This document shows, piece after piece, positions 8,910 to 17,458 of a stretch of DNA of 64,000 nucleotides. The DNA comes from Stappia sp. 28M-7. Its GTDB lineage: Bacteria > Pseudomonadota > Alphaproteobacteria > Rhizobiales > Stappiaceae. The notes under the pieces are model-generated. The model searched no databases and was not told where the DNA came from. It was given only the letters and a program-made list of their open reading frames with translations. Position 1 is the stretch's first letter. Every line of letters begins with the position of its first letter. A program made the position numbers and the translations under genes. The stretch is taken from NCBI RefSeq assembly GCF_014252955.1, contig NZ_JACMIA010000001.1, positions 3,680,258-3,744,257 on the forward strand, given 5' to 3'.

Positions 8910-9383
8910 ATGGCAACAAGCAGTATAGACCGCGTCCGCCAGGCCGCCGCGGAGGCCGGCCTCACCATCGAGATCCGCGAGATGCCGTCCTCCACGCGCA
9001 CGGCGGAAGATGCGGCCAATGCCTGCGGCTGCTCCGTCTCCGAAATCTGCAAGTCCCTCGTCTTCCTCGGCAAGTCCAGCGGCGAGATCGTCCTGCTGCT
9101 GGTCAGCGGCTCGAACCGTGTCGATGAAGCCGCCGTCGCCCAGCGCATCGGCGAGGAGCTCGGACGGGCCGACGGCCGCACCGTGCGCGAGCGCACCGGC
9201 TTTGCCATTGGCGGCGTAGCTCCCCTCGGGCACCTCGCGCCGGTCAAGGTCTATCTCGACGAGGACCTTACCCGATTCGAAGGGATCTGGGCGGCCGCAG
9301 GCGCCCCCAATGCGGTGTTTGCCACAACTGCGAGCGATCTTCTGAAAGCGACGGGCGCCACCGTCATCCGCATGACGCCCTGA
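8910..9383 (+). CDS. YbaK/EbsC-type aminoacyl-tRNA deacylase
   Basis: 157 residues, the length of a free-standing YbaK/ProX editing domain. SEICKSLVFLG holds the conserved Lys used by the family, and TGFAIGGVAPLGH is the GxxxGGVSPxGH-type signature loop. Family members hydrolyse mischarged aminoacyl-tRNAs such as Cys- or Ala-tRNA(Pro). Exact specificity is not readable here. It is monocistronic and divergent from the hypothetical gene on its left. Confidence 0.88.
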   Translation: MATSSIDRVRQAAAEAGLTIEIREMPSSTRTAEDAANACGCSVSEICKSLVFLGKSSGEIVLLLVSGSNRVDEAAVAQRIGEELGRADGRTVRERTGFAIGGVAPLGHLAPVKVYLDEDLTRFEGIWAAAGAPNAVFATTASDLLKATGATVIRMTP

Positions 9384-9425
9384 CCGGGGCATCGCCCCGC
9401 CTCGCTTGCCGCCTCGCTCGCCCCC

Positions 9426-10049
9426 TCACTCGCCTTCAATCACCGGAACATGGCCTGCCGCCTCGCGCGGCAGCACGCCGGCAAGGCGCGGATCGTCGGC
9501 GATCTCGATGGCCCGCTTGTAGGGCGTGAAGCCGCTCGCCCGGTAGAAACCCAGCGCCTGCGGGCTGTCGGCGGTGCAGGTATGCACGAACAGCCGCCGC
9601 GTCTGCGGCCGCGACCAGACCCGCGACAGCGCCTCGTTCATCAGCCAGCGTCCCGCGCCGTTGCCGATTTCCTCCGCCACCAGACCGAAATAGGCGAGCT
9701 CCACATTGGCGGGATCGCCGAAGTCCAGTTCCAGCAGGCCGACCGGCTCGCCGCCCCGGCCCTTACGGCAGAAATAGACCTCGTGCCCGGGCCGCGTCAG
9801 GTCGGCGACGAGATCCGCATCGCTCCCCGTAAGCCGCCCAAACCACAGCCACTCGTCGCCGATCCGGCGGAACAGGGCGCGATATTCGGTCGGGTCCGGA
9901 TGCTCGATCCGCTCCAGCGACAGATCCGGCCGCTCGGCCCGGCGCGGCAGCGGACGGGCGTGCATCTCCAGATAGGTGACGATGGTCGCGACCTTGCCGG
10001 CCGGCAGGTCGGTATAGCCCGACAGGTCAACGGTGATCGACGACGTCAT
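9426..10049 (-). CDS. GNAT-family N-acetyltransferase
   Basis: 207 residues. An N-terminal segment (VDLSGYTDLPAGKVATIVTYLEM) precedes a GNAT fold with FFGLVAEEIGNGAGRWLMNEAL-like acetyl-CoA loop (Gly-rich GNGAGRW) and a C-terminal HTCTADSPQALGFYRASGFTPY signature at about 160-180. The longer N-terminus distinguishes it from minimal GNATs. The acceptor is unknown. It lies next to the agmatine genes but points away from them, so shared control is not indicated. Confidence 0.85.
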   Translation of the reverse strand: MTSSITVDLSGYTDLPAGKVATIVTYLEMHARPLPRRAERPDLSLERIEHPDPTEYRALFRRIGDEWLWFGRLTGSDADLVADLTRPGHEVYFCRKGRGGEPVGLLELDFGDPANVELAYFGLVAEEIGNGAGRWLMNEALSRVWSRPQTRRLFVHTCTADSPQALGFYRASGFTPYKRAIEIADDPRLAGVLPREAAGHVPVIEGE

Positions 10050-10187
10050 TCTCGCTCCTTACGCGCTGCGATGCGGCACGGCTTGAGGTAGTCCGTCCCG
10101 CCCCGGCGATCAAGCGCCCCGCGTTGGCGTGCGCACCGCCTTGCGCTAGGCTCCCTCGCGAAAGCGCCGCCCGCCAAAGGAGCCTCG

Positions 10188-11078
10188 ATGAGACAGGTTA
10201 CCCTCGCCGCCCTGCAGATGGCCTGCAGCCCCGACCGGCAGGACAATCTCGCCCGCATGGAGAGCCTGATCCGCAAGGCGGCGGCCGACGGCGCCCAGAT
10301 CGTGCTGCCGCAGGAGCTGTTTGAGACCCCTTATTTCTGCCAGGACGAGGCGCCCGACCTGCTGCTGCACGCGGAACCCGCCGAGGGCCATCCCGCGATC
10401 ACGCGCATGCAGGCGCTGGCCGCCGAGCTCGGCATCGTCATTCCGGTCAGCTTCTACGAGCTCGCCGGCCAGGCCCGCTTCAACTCCATCGCCATCGTCG
10501 ATGCGGACGGCAGCACCCTCGGCATCTACCGCAAGAGCCACATCCCCCAGGGCTCCGGCTATCAGGAGAAGTATTACTTCTCTCCCGGCGACACCGGCTT
10601 TCGCGTCTGGTCCACCCGGTTCGGGCGCATCGGCGTCGGCATCTGCTGGGACCAGTGGTTTCCCGAGACCGCCCGCGCCATGGCGCTGATGGGTGCCGAA
10701 ATGCTGTTCTTCCCCACCGCCATCGGCTCGGAGCTGCTGGACCCGCAGTGGGATTCCGCCGCCCACTGGCAGCGCGTCATGCAGGGCCATGCCGGCGCCA
10801 ACCTGATGCCGCTGGTCGCCTCCAACCGCATCGGCACCGAGCCGGGCCGCAGCGGCACGCAGCTGACCTTCTACGGCTCCTCCTTCATTGCCGATGCCAC
10901 CGGCGCCAAGGTCGCGGAGGCCGACCGCACCTCCGAGAGCATCCTGCTGCACACGTTCGATCTCGACGCGCTCGCCGCCTTGCGCGCCTCATGGGGCGTC
11001 TTCCGCGACCGGAGGCCGGAGCTTTACGGCCCGATCGCCAGCCTCGACGGCGCCACCCCCAAGGGCCCTCGCGCATGA
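10188..11078 (+). CDS. aguB: N-carbamoylputrescine amidase
   Basis: 296 residues, a nitrilase-superfamily hydrolase. The Glu-Lys-Cys triad is visible: E43 in LPQELFETPYF, K116 in IYRKSHIPQG and C153 in GVGICWDQWFPE. GYQEKYYFSPGDTGF and the C-terminal FYGSSFIADATG are typical of the N-carbamoylputrescine amidase branch. It converts N-carbamoylputrescine to putrescine, CO2 and ammonia in the cytoplasm. The next gene, agmatine deiminase, supplies its substrate. The two overlap by ATGA (11075-11078), so they are translationally coupled. Confidence 0.95.
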   Translation: MRQVTLAALQMACSPDRQDNLARMESLIRKAAADGAQIVLPQELFETPYFCQDEAPDLLLHAEPAEGHPAITRMQALAAELGIVIPVSFYELAGQARFNSIAIVDADGSTLGIYRKSHIPQGSGYQEKYYFSPGDTGFRVWSTRFGRIGVGICWDQWFPETARAMALMGAEMLFFPTAIGSELLDPQWDSAAHWQRVMQGHAGANLMPLVASNRIGTEPGRSGTQLTFYGSSFIADATGAKVAEADRTSESILLHTFDLDALAALRASWGVFRDRRPELYGPIASLDGATPKGPRA

Positions 11079-12169
11079 GCGCGCCGCTCGCCTCGCTGCC
11101 CGCCGCCGACGGCTTCCGCATGCCCGGCGAGTTCGCGCCCCATTCCGGCTGCTGGATGGCCTGGCCGGAGCGGCCCGACAACTGGCGCGAGGGCGCCGGC
11201 CCCGCCCGCCGCGCCTTCGCGGCGATTGCCGCTGCGATCCACGCCAGCGATCCGGTCACCGTGACAGTCTCCTCGGCGCAAGGGCGCGAGAGTGCGCAGG
11301 CCCTGCTGCCCGCCGGCATCCGCATCCTCGACATTCCGTCAAACGATTGCTGGATGCGCGACATCGGGCCGACCTTCCTCACGAGTCCGGGCGGCAAGAT
11401 CCGCGCCGTGGACTGGCGCTTCAACGCCTGGGGCGGCGACGTGAACGGCCTCTACTCCCCCTGGGACCTGGACGATGCCATGGCCGCGCGCGTCGCCGAG
11501 GTGGAAGGGGTCGAGCGCCACCGCGCGCCCTTCGTGCTGGAGGGCGGCGCCATCCATGTCGATGGCGAGGGCACGGTCTTCACCACCGCCGAATGCCTGC
11601 TGTCGGCGGGCCGCAATCCGCAGATGACCAGGGCCGAAATCGAACAGGGGCTGAAGGACTGGCTCGGCGCCACCACCGTTGTCTGGCTGCCGCGCGGCGT
11701 CCATCTCGACGAGACCGACGGCCATGTCGACAACCTGCTGCATGTCTGTGCGCCCGGTACCGTCGCCCTCACCTGGACGGACGACAAGGGCGACCCGCAA
11801 TACGAACGCTCGGCTGAGGCGTTGGAGCATCTTTCCGCCTGCCGCGATGCACGCGGCCGCCCCTTGCGCATCGTGCGCCTGCCGATGCCCGGCCCGCTCC
11901 ACATGAGCGCGCAGGAAGCGACCGGCATCGCCGCCGGCGACAACGGCATGGCCCGCAGTGCCGGCGAGCGGCTGGCCGGCAGCTACGCCAATTTCTACAT
12001 CGCCAACACGCGCGTGGTGTTTCCCCTGCTCGACGAGCGGACCGACACGCAGGCCGCCGCCATTCTTGCGGAGCTGTTTCCAGGCCGCGAGATTGTCGGC
12101 GTGCCGGGGCGCGAGGTGCTGCTCGGTGGCGGCAACATCCACTGCATCACCCAGCAGGTCCCGGCCTGA
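11075..12169 (+). CDS. aguA: Agmatine deiminase
   Basis: 364 residues, a guanidino-modifying (pentein-fold) enzyme. The start is the ATG overlapping the aguB stop. Visible family motifs are SNDCWMRDIGPTF at about 88-100, VLEGGAIHVDGEGT around 151-164, and HLDETDGHVDNL. The catalytic Cys is at 357 in GGGNIHCITQQ. It converts agmatine to N-carbamoylputrescine plus ammonia, and AguB completes the route to putrescine. No arginine decarboxylase gene lies nearby, so the agmatine source is elsewhere in the genome or external. Confidence 0.96.
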   Translation: MSAPLASLPAADGFRMPGEFAPHSGCWMAWPERPDNWREGAGPARRAFAAIAAAIHASDPVTVTVSSAQGRESAQALLPAGIRILDIPSNDCWMRDIGPTFLTSPGGKIRAVDWRFNAWGGDVNGLYSPWDLDDAMAARVAEVEGVERHRAPFVLEGGAIHVDGEGTVFTTAECLLSAGRNPQMTRAEIEQGLKDWLGATTVVWLPRGVHLDETDGHVDNLLHVCAPGTVALTWTDDKGDPQYERSAEALEHLSACRDARGRPLRIVRLPMPGPLHMSAQEATGIAAGDNGMARSAGERLAGSYANFYIANTRVVFPLLDERTDTQAAAILAELFPGREIVGVPGREVLLGGGNIHCITQQVPA

Positions 12170-12218
12170 GGGTCGGGCCGCGCTCCCCGGGGTCGCATTC
12201 CGCAACAAAGTGCCGATA

Positions 12219-12234
12219 CGGCAGGTTTTTTGCT
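12219..12234 (+). promoter_or_regulatory. Sigma-54 (-24/-12) promoter candidate for the 12317 gene
   Basis: CGGCAGGTTTTTTGCT matches the sigma-54 consensus TGGCACG-N4-TTGCW in 10 of 12 specified positions. The GG (12220-12221) and GC (12232-12233) are exactly 10 bases apart. Expected transcription start is near 12245, about 70 bases before the ATG at 12317. FlbD, a sigma-54 activator, is encoded 3 kb away in the facing flagellar operon. Confidence 0.6.
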
Positions 12235-12249
12235 AAGACTTTGTTAACC
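12233..12249 (+). promoter_or_regulatory. CtrA-like site CTAA-N7-TTAACC
   Basis: This matches the CtrA consensus TTAA-N7-TTAACC except for the first base. It overlaps the predicted start point of the sigma-54 promoter, so binding would be expected to interfere with it. It is supported only by motif similarity and the presence of sciP 9 kb away. Confidence 0.35.
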
Positions 12250-12316
12250 GGATTGCGGCGAGACTGTTTCCGAACATCTCGTACTCGCACAGGCTCAGGG
12301 ACCTCATTCCACCGCC

Positions 12317-12661
12317 ATGCCTCTCATCGGAAAATCTTTTGGCGGCGGCTATGGCAGCACCAAGAAGGTGTCCGGCTATCAGCAGATCCAGCAGTGGAAG
12401 GCCAAGCAGAAGGCCCATTCCCAGAAGTTCCTGAATCAGCAGGCCGTTGCGAGCAACGTCTTCTCCGTCGGCGTCAGCGAGACCCAGACCGCCACCGAGA
12501 TGCTGTTCAACAACGTCGCGGCCCGGGTGAAGAAGGCCGCCCAGGCCAAGATCGCCGAGCAGAACGAGGGCATCGACAAGGCCATCGAAACTCTCGATCT
12601 CGCCAAGTCCGACAGCAAAACCGACGAGAAGAAGACCGAAGGCGTCGACGTCACCGTCTGA
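12317..12661 (+). CDS. Small protein of unknown function, probably flagellum-associated
   Basis: 114 residues, not recognised. The N-terminus is glycine-rich and polar (MPLIGKSFGGGYGSTKKV), then a Gln/Lys-rich stretch (YQQIQQWKAKQKAHSQKFLNQQ) is followed by two amphipathic helices with no membrane segment or signal peptide. The C-terminus is Lys/Asp/Thr-rich. The upstream sigma-54 promoter candidate and its position facing the end of the flhA operon suggest a late flagellar protein, such as a rod, hook or filament accessory. This role is inferred from context only. It has its own intrinsic terminator. Confidence 0.75.
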   Translation: MPLIGKSFGGGYGSTKKVSGYQQIQQWKAKQKAHSQKFLNQQAVASNVFSVGVSETQTATEMLFNNVAARVKKAAQAKIAEQNEGIDKAIETLDLAKSDSKTDEKKTEGVDVTV

Positions 12662-12695
12662 GCGCCCGTTCTTCAGGCCATCAATCGCATTTCCG

Positions 12696-12721
12696 GCGCT
12701 CCGCTTGCGGGGCGCTTTTTC
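12696..12721 (+). terminator. Intrinsic terminator after the 12317 gene
   Basis: GCGCTCCGC pairs with GCGGGGCGC (one T-G wobble) around a two-base loop, followed by TTTTT. It lies between the convergent gene ends at 12661 and 12723. The T-run serves the plus strand only. Confidence 0.85.
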
Positions 12722-12722
12722 G

Positions 12723-14912
12723 TTACACCGATCCGACCGTCTTCAGCCTTGCGCGCGGATGCACCTCGTTCTGGCTCATCACGGTCGTGTGGGCGCGGAA
12801 CCGCTCGACGATGGAGCGCACGAAGGGCCGGGTCTGCGGCGAGGTCAGCAGCACCGGCACCTCGCCCAGCTGCGCCGCCTGCTCGAACGCATCGCGCACC
12901 AGGCGGACGAATTCCTGCAGTTTCGACGGCGCCATGGCCAGCGAGCGTTCTTCGCCCTCGCCGACGATCGACTCGATGAAGGCCTGCTCCCACTGCGGCG
13001 ACAGGGCGATCAGCGGCAGGTAACCGCCCGGCGCCTGGTTCGACGCGGTAATCTGGCGCGCCAGCCGCGAGCGCACGTGCTCGGCGATGGTGGCCGGATT
13101 GCGGGTGAAGCCGGTCGCCTCGGCGATGCCTTCCAGGATCGTGCCGAGATCGCGGATCGAGATCCGCTCGGCCAACAGCGCCTGCAGCACGCGCTGGATG
13201 CCGGAGACGGTGATCAGCGAAGGCACGATGTCCTCCACCAGCTTCGCCTGCTCGCCGGGGATTTCCTTCAGCAGCTTCTGAACGTCCGCATAGGTCAAGA
13301 GCTCGGAGACATTGCCGCGGATCGTCTCGGTCAGGTGCGTTGCCAGCACCGTCGCCGGGTCGACGACCGTGTAGCCGCGCAGCGCCGCATCCTCGCGATA
13401 CTGCCCCTCCACCCAGGTCGCCGGCAGGCCGAAGGTCGGCTCCGTCGTATGGGTGCCCGGCAGCTTCACCTGATTGCCGCTCGGATCCATCACCATGTAG
13501 TGGTTCGGGTAGAGCTGGCCGCTGCCGGCCGGCACTTCCTTGACCTTTATGACGTAGTCGTTGGCGCCCAGCTGGATGTTGTCGAGGATGCGCACCGGCG
13601 GCATCAGGATGCCGAGATCGGAGGCCAGCTGGCGGCGCAGCGCCTTGATCTGCTCGGTCAGCTGGTCGCCTTCCGCGCTCTGGTTGATCAGGGCCAGCAG
13701 CGCATAGCCGAGTTCGATGCGCAGCTCGTCCATCTTCAGCGAATCCGTCACCGGCGGCTCGCTCGGCTTCGGCGGCTCCGCCGCCGCCACCTCGGCGATG
13801 CGCACCTGTTCGGCCGCCACCTTCTGCGTTCTGCCCGAGCGATAGGCGAGATAACCGGCAAGACCGGCAAGGCTGAGGAACGGGATCATCGGGATGCCCG
13901 GCAGCATCGCCAGCGTCGCCATCACAAAGGACGACATGCCGAGCGCCTTGGGATAGCCCGAGAGCTGCTGGCCGAGCGCCTTGTCGGCCGAGCCGGCAAC
14001 GCCGGCCTTCGACACCAGCAAGCCAGCGGCGGTGGAGACGATCAGCGCCGGGATCTGCGAGACGAGGCCGTCGCCTACCGTCAGCAGCGTGTAGGAGGCC
14101 GCCGCCTGCGAGAAGCTCAGCTCCATCTGCGCGACGCCGATGATGATGCCGCCGATGACGTTGATGAAGGTGATCAGCAGGCCGGCGATGGCATCGCCCC
14201 GGACGAACTTCGAGGCACCGTCCATGGCGCCGAAGAAGGAGCTCTCGTCCTCCAGCTCGCGGCGACGCTGGCGCGCGGTCCCCTCGTCGATGAGACCGGC
14301 GGACAGGTCCGCGTCGATGGCCATCTGCTTGCCCGGCATCGCATCCAGGGTGAAGCGCGCGGCCACTTCCGCGATACGGCCCGAACCCTTGGTGATGACG
14401 ACGAAGTTCACGATCACCAGGATCGCGAAGACGATGATGCCGATGACGAAATTGCCGCCCATCACGAAGTTGCCGAAGGCCTGGATGACCTCGCCGGCAG
14501 CGTCCGTGCCCTCATGGCCATTGGCCAGGATCAGGCGCGTGGAGGCAAGGTTCAGCGCCAGCCGCAACATGGTCGCGATCAGCAGCACGGTCGGGAAGGA
14601 CGAGAATTCCAGCGGCTTCTGGATGAACAGGCCGGTCATCAGGATCAGCACGGAGAAGATGATCGAGATGGCCAGGAACAGGTCGAGCATCATCGCCGGC
14701 ATCGGCAGGATGAGCACCACCAGGATGACCATGACGCCGAGCGCCAGCGCGATGTCGCCGCGCCGGATCGTGTCCCAGGCAGCGGCAAGGTTCAGCCCGC
14801 CGAGAGACATGCGGAAACCGCCGCCGCCGGTGCCGCCCGGCGCCGGCTGAGATGCCGGAACCGGGGCCAACCCCTGGCCGCCCTTGCCCTCGCCTGCGGT
14901 CACATCGCTCAT
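12723..14912 (-). CDS. flhA: Flagellar type III export gate protein FlhA
   Basis: 729 residues. A soluble 40-residue front precedes about eight transmembrane helices (to about residue 350). The FHIPEP-family signature is seen around residues 180-200 (VVITKGSGRIAEVAARF, TLDAMPGKQMAIDADLSAG). The rest is the large cytoplasmic domain ending with ERFRAHTTVMSQNEV. FlhA forms the nonameric export gate and docks chaperone-substrate complexes. It is the last gene of the fliF operon, 65 bp after flbD. Length is within the normal range for the family. Confidence 0.97.
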   Translation of the reverse strand: MSDVTAGEGKGGQGLAPVPASQPAPGGTGGGGFRMSLGGLNLAAAWDTIRRGDIALALGVMVILVVLILPMPAMMLDLFLAISIIFSVLILMTGLFIQKPLEFSSFPTVLLIATMLRLALNLASTRLILANGHEGTDAAGEVIQAFGNFVMGGNFVIGIIVFAILVIVNFVVITKGSGRIAEVAARFTLDAMPGKQMAIDADLSAGLIDEGTARQRRRELEDESSFFGAMDGASKFVRGDAIAGLLITFINVIGGIIIGVAQMELSFSQAAASYTLLTVGDGLVSQIPALIVSTAAGLLVSKAGVAGSADKALGQQLSGYPKALGMSSFVMATLAMLPGIPMIPFLSLAGLAGYLAYRSGRTQKVAAEQVRIAEVAAAEPPKPSEPPVTDSLKMDELRIELGYALLALINQSAEGDQLTEQIKALRRQLASDLGILMPPVRILDNIQLGANDYVIKVKEVPAGSGQLYPNHYMVMDPSGNQVKLPGTHTTEPTFGLPATWVEGQYREDAALRGYTVVDPATVLATHLTETIRGNVSELLTYADVQKLLKEIPGEQAKLVEDIVPSLITVSGIQRVLQALLAERISIRDLGTILEGIAEATGFTRNPATIAEHVRSRLARQITASNQAPGGYLPLIALSPQWEQAFIESIVGEGEERSLAMAPSKLQEFVRLVRDAFEQAAQLGEVPVLLTSPQTRPFVRSIVERFRAHTTVMSQNEVHPRARLKTVGSV

Positions 14913-14977
14913 GCCACGCCCTTCGTCACAGCTTGCGGCCCGCCCGGGCCGTCAACAGAACCACTTCTCCGCCGCCC

Positions 14978-16351
14978 TCAGGCGACGGCGACCCGCGCCT
15001 CGCCCGGACCGGGGACGTTGACCCCTTCGTCGGTATACTGATTCAGCTTGTTGCGCAGCGTGCGAATGGAGATTCCGAGAATCTTCGCCGCATGGGTGCG
15101 GTTGCCGAGGCAATGGTCCAGCGTGTCGAGGATCAGGTCCCGCTCCACGTCGGCGACCGTGCGCCCGACCAGCGCGCGGCTGACCGCCTCCGCCGTTGCC
15201 GCGACATCGGCGGCAAGGCGCGCATCGGCGCTGCGGCCCGGTGCGATCGGGCTGCCGTCCGGCATGCGGATCGCGTCGACATCGATCTCGTCGCCCATCG
15301 CCAGCAGCACCGCGCGGTGCATGGTGTTTTCCAGCTCGCGCACGTTGCCCGGCCAGGGATTGGCGAGCAGCATCCGCCGCGCCTCTTCCGAGATCGGGCG
15401 CCGGCGCACGCCGTTCTCGCGGGCATAGCGCTCGACGAAATGCGAGGCGAGCTCGACAATGTCCGTCGGCCGCTCGCGCAGCGGCGGCAGCTTCAGGTTC
15501 ACGACATTGAGGCGGTAGAGCAGATCCTCGCGGAACGTGCCGGCGCGCACCGCCTCGGCAAGGTCGCGGTTGGACGTTGCGATGATGCGGATGTCGACGG
15601 GCACCGGCTTGCCGCCGCCGACCCGGTCGATCACCCGCTCCTGGATCGCGCGCAAGAGCTTCGCCTGCAGCCGCACGTCCATCTCCGAGATCTCGTCCAG
15701 CAGCAGCGTACCGCCATTGGCTTCCTCGAACTTGCCGATGCGCCGGGCGATGGCGCCGGTGAAGGCGCCCTTCTCGTGACCGAACAGCTCAGATTCCAGC
15801 AGCTGCTCGGGGATCGCCGCGCAGTTGATGGAGATGAACGGACGATTGGCGCGGGACGAGCGGGCATGCACGTAGCGGGAGATCACCTCCTTGCCCGAGC
15901 CGCTTTCGCCGGTCACCAGCACCGAGGCATCGGACGGCGCGATCTGCTCGGCAAGCCGCACCACCGCCCCCATCGACGGGTCGCGGTAGATGATGCTCGA
16001 CTGGTCGCGCGCCACCGCCGCCAGCACGGCGGCGATCATCTCCGGATCCGGCGGCAGCGGGATGTATTCCTTGGCGCCGGCGCGGATCGCCCCGACCGCC
16101 GCCGTCGCATCCGTCTTCACGCCGCATGCGACCACCGGCAGATGGAAGCGCTCCGCCTCCAGCCGCTCGATCAGGTCGGCGATGTCCAGCCCGACATCGG
16201 CCATCACCAGATCGGCGCCGCGCCCGGCGCGCAACACCTTCAGCATCTCCTCGATGGTCGCCGCATGGGTGACGGAGGCGCCGCGGTCCATGGCGATCTT
16301 CGAGGCGGTGATCAGCTGGCCTTCCAGCGTGCCGACGATCAACAGTCGCAT
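14978..16351 (-). CDS. flbD: FlbD-type sigma-54-dependent flagellar regulator
   Basis: 457 residues. Residues 1-115 resemble a response-regulator receiver but lack the usual N-terminal acidic pair (MRLLIVGTLEG), although an Asp is kept in VMADVGLD. The AAA+ domain has Walker A GESGSGKE at 148-155, the sigma-54 contact loop GAFTGA at 195-200 and a Walker B region LLLDEIS. A Fis-type helix-turn-helix closes the protein (HAAKILGISIRTLRNKLNQY). In Caulobacter, FlbD activates late flagellar sigma-54 promoters and represses fliF. The gene sits between fliN and flhA, which is the FlbD context. Likely targets in this window are the fliK promoter and the 12317 promoter. Confidence 0.9.
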   Translation of the reverse strand: MRLLIVGTLEGQLITASKIAMDRGASVTHAATIEEMLKVLRAGRGADLVMADVGLDIADLIERLEAERFHLPVVACGVKTDATAAVGAIRAGAKEYIPLPPDPEMIAAVLAAVARDQSSIIYRDPSMGAVVRLAEQIAPSDASVLVTGESGSGKEVISRYVHARSSRANRPFISINCAAIPEQLLESELFGHEKGAFTGAIARRIGKFEEANGGTLLLDEISEMDVRLQAKLLRAIQERVIDRVGGGKPVPVDIRIIATSNRDLAEAVRAGTFREDLLYRLNVVNLKLPPLRERPTDIVELASHFVERYARENGVRRRPISEEARRMLLANPWPGNVRELENTMHRAVLLAMGDEIDVDAIRMPDGSPIAPGRSADARLAADVAATAEAVSRALVGRTVADVERDLILDTLDHCLGNRTHAAKILGISIRTLRNKLNQYTDEGVNVPGPGEARVAVA

Positions 16352-16370
16352 GGGTCTTCTCCTGTTCCGA

Positions 16371-16718
16371 TCAGCGATCGGACTTGATGATTTCCGTCAT
16401 GGTCACGCCGAGCTTGTCCTCGACGAGGACGACTTCGCCGCGTGCCACCAGCCGGTCGTTCACGTAGATGTCGATGGCCTCGCCGACCTTGCGGTCGAGC
16501 TTCAGCACCGTCCCCGGCGCCAGCCGCAGCAGCTCCGACACATGCATGCGCGAGTGTCCGAGCACGGCCGAGATCTGCACCGGAACGTCGAACACCGCCT
16601 CCAGATCGGCGGCGCTGCGGGCCTGCGAATGGTCGCGCTCGCCCTCGCGGGGGGCGTCCTGCGCTTCCATGTCGGTGAGCTGGAAGCCGGTTTCCTGCAC
16701 TTCGTTGGTATCGCTCAT
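16371..16718 (-). CDS. fliN: Flagellar motor switch protein FliN
   Basis: 115 residues. A variable 40-residue front leads into one SpoA domain: FDVPVQISAVLGHSRMHVSE, then GTVLKLDRKVGEAIDIYVND and ARGEVVLVEDKLGVTM. FliN multimers form the C-ring base and bind FliH and CheY-P. The start overlaps the fliH stop by ATGA (16715-16718), so the two are coupled. It is followed after 19 bp by flbD. No fliM is present in this operon; it must lie elsewhere. Confidence 0.95.
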   Translation of the reverse strand: MSDTNEVQETGFQLTDMEAQDAPREGERDHSQARSAADLEAVFDVPVQISAVLGHSRMHVSELLRLAPGTVLKLDRKVGEAIDIYVNDRLVARGEVVLVEDKLGVTMTEIIKSDR

Positions 16719-17446
16719 CCGTCACTCCGCTCCTCGGCGGTCTCCTGGTTGAGGGCCGCTTTGTGCCCCTTGCCGGCGCGCCGGCCTTCGAAGTAGCGCT
16801 TCGCCGCCTGGTCGACCTGCCGCTCGATCGCCTTGCGGTCGCGCACGATGCCCCCGTCCGCCCATTCGATGCGGCAGTCTCCGGCGGCGATGTCCGGCTC
16901 GCCGAGCAGCACCAGCCGCCCGTCGAAGCCCTTTTCCGCGACCAGCGGGTCGAGCCGCGGCTTCAGGTCCGCCAGATCGCTGTCTCGGACCCGGATCACC
17001 AGATGCGGTGCCCGCCGCAGCGGACCCAGGCACTCCGAGATCAGCGCGATCACCTCGCCCAGCGGCTCGCGGGCGATCAGGTGGGCGCAGATCCGCCGCG
17101 CCACCAGAAAGGCCAGGGCCACCGCATCCTTCTCGTGCCGCGCCTGCTCGACATCGAGCTGGCCGATCAGCGCCGAAACGGATTCGGCCAGGCGCTCGGC
17201 CTCGTCGGCAAGGCGGCTTTCCTCGCTCTGCTGGCGCTCGCCCAGCGCCTCGGCCCGCCCGCGCTGGAACGCCGCCTGCTCGGCGATGGCCAGCAGCGCC
17301 TTGTGCTCGGCCAGCGTCATCGTCGGCTCGACCGGCTCGATGACCTCCTCGACCTCTTCCTCTTCCGGAAGCTCGACCGCCGCGAAGTTGCGGTCGAAGA
17401 GGAAACGGTGGACCTTCATTTGCGTGCTCGCCATTCTCGTCGCCAT
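16715..17446 (-). CDS. fliH: FliH-like flagellar export regulator
   Basis: 243 residues. The order is an acidic front (VELPEEEEVEEVIEPVEP, about 22-40), a long charged coiled coil (about 50-115), then a C-terminal globular half with LAFLVARRICAHLIAREPL and GEPDIAAGDCRIEWADGG. The GDCRIEW pattern is the FliH/YscL signature. FliH restrains the FliI ATPase and links it to FliN. Several starts are possible (17446, or the internal ATG before KVHRFLF). Position between fliG and fliN supports the call more than sequence alone. Confidence 0.85.
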   Translation of the reverse strand: MATRMASTQMKVHRFLFDRNFAAVELPEEEEVEEVIEPVEPTMTLAEHKALLAIAEQAAFQRGRAEALGERQQSEESRLADEAERLAESVSALIGQLDVEQARHEKDAVALAFLVARRICAHLIAREPLGEVIALISECLGPLRRAPHLVIRVRDSDLADLKPRLDPLVAEKGFDGRLVLLGEPDIAAGDCRIEWADGGIVRDRKAIERQVDQAAKRYFEGRRAGKGHKAALNQETAEERSDG

Positions 17447-17458
17447 TGCTCAGGCCAC

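Noticed and set aside
12705-15041. A 778-codon plus-strand frame opposite flhA
   Set aside because: Antisense shadow of a clearly recognised gene; composition is dominated by Arg, His and Gln.
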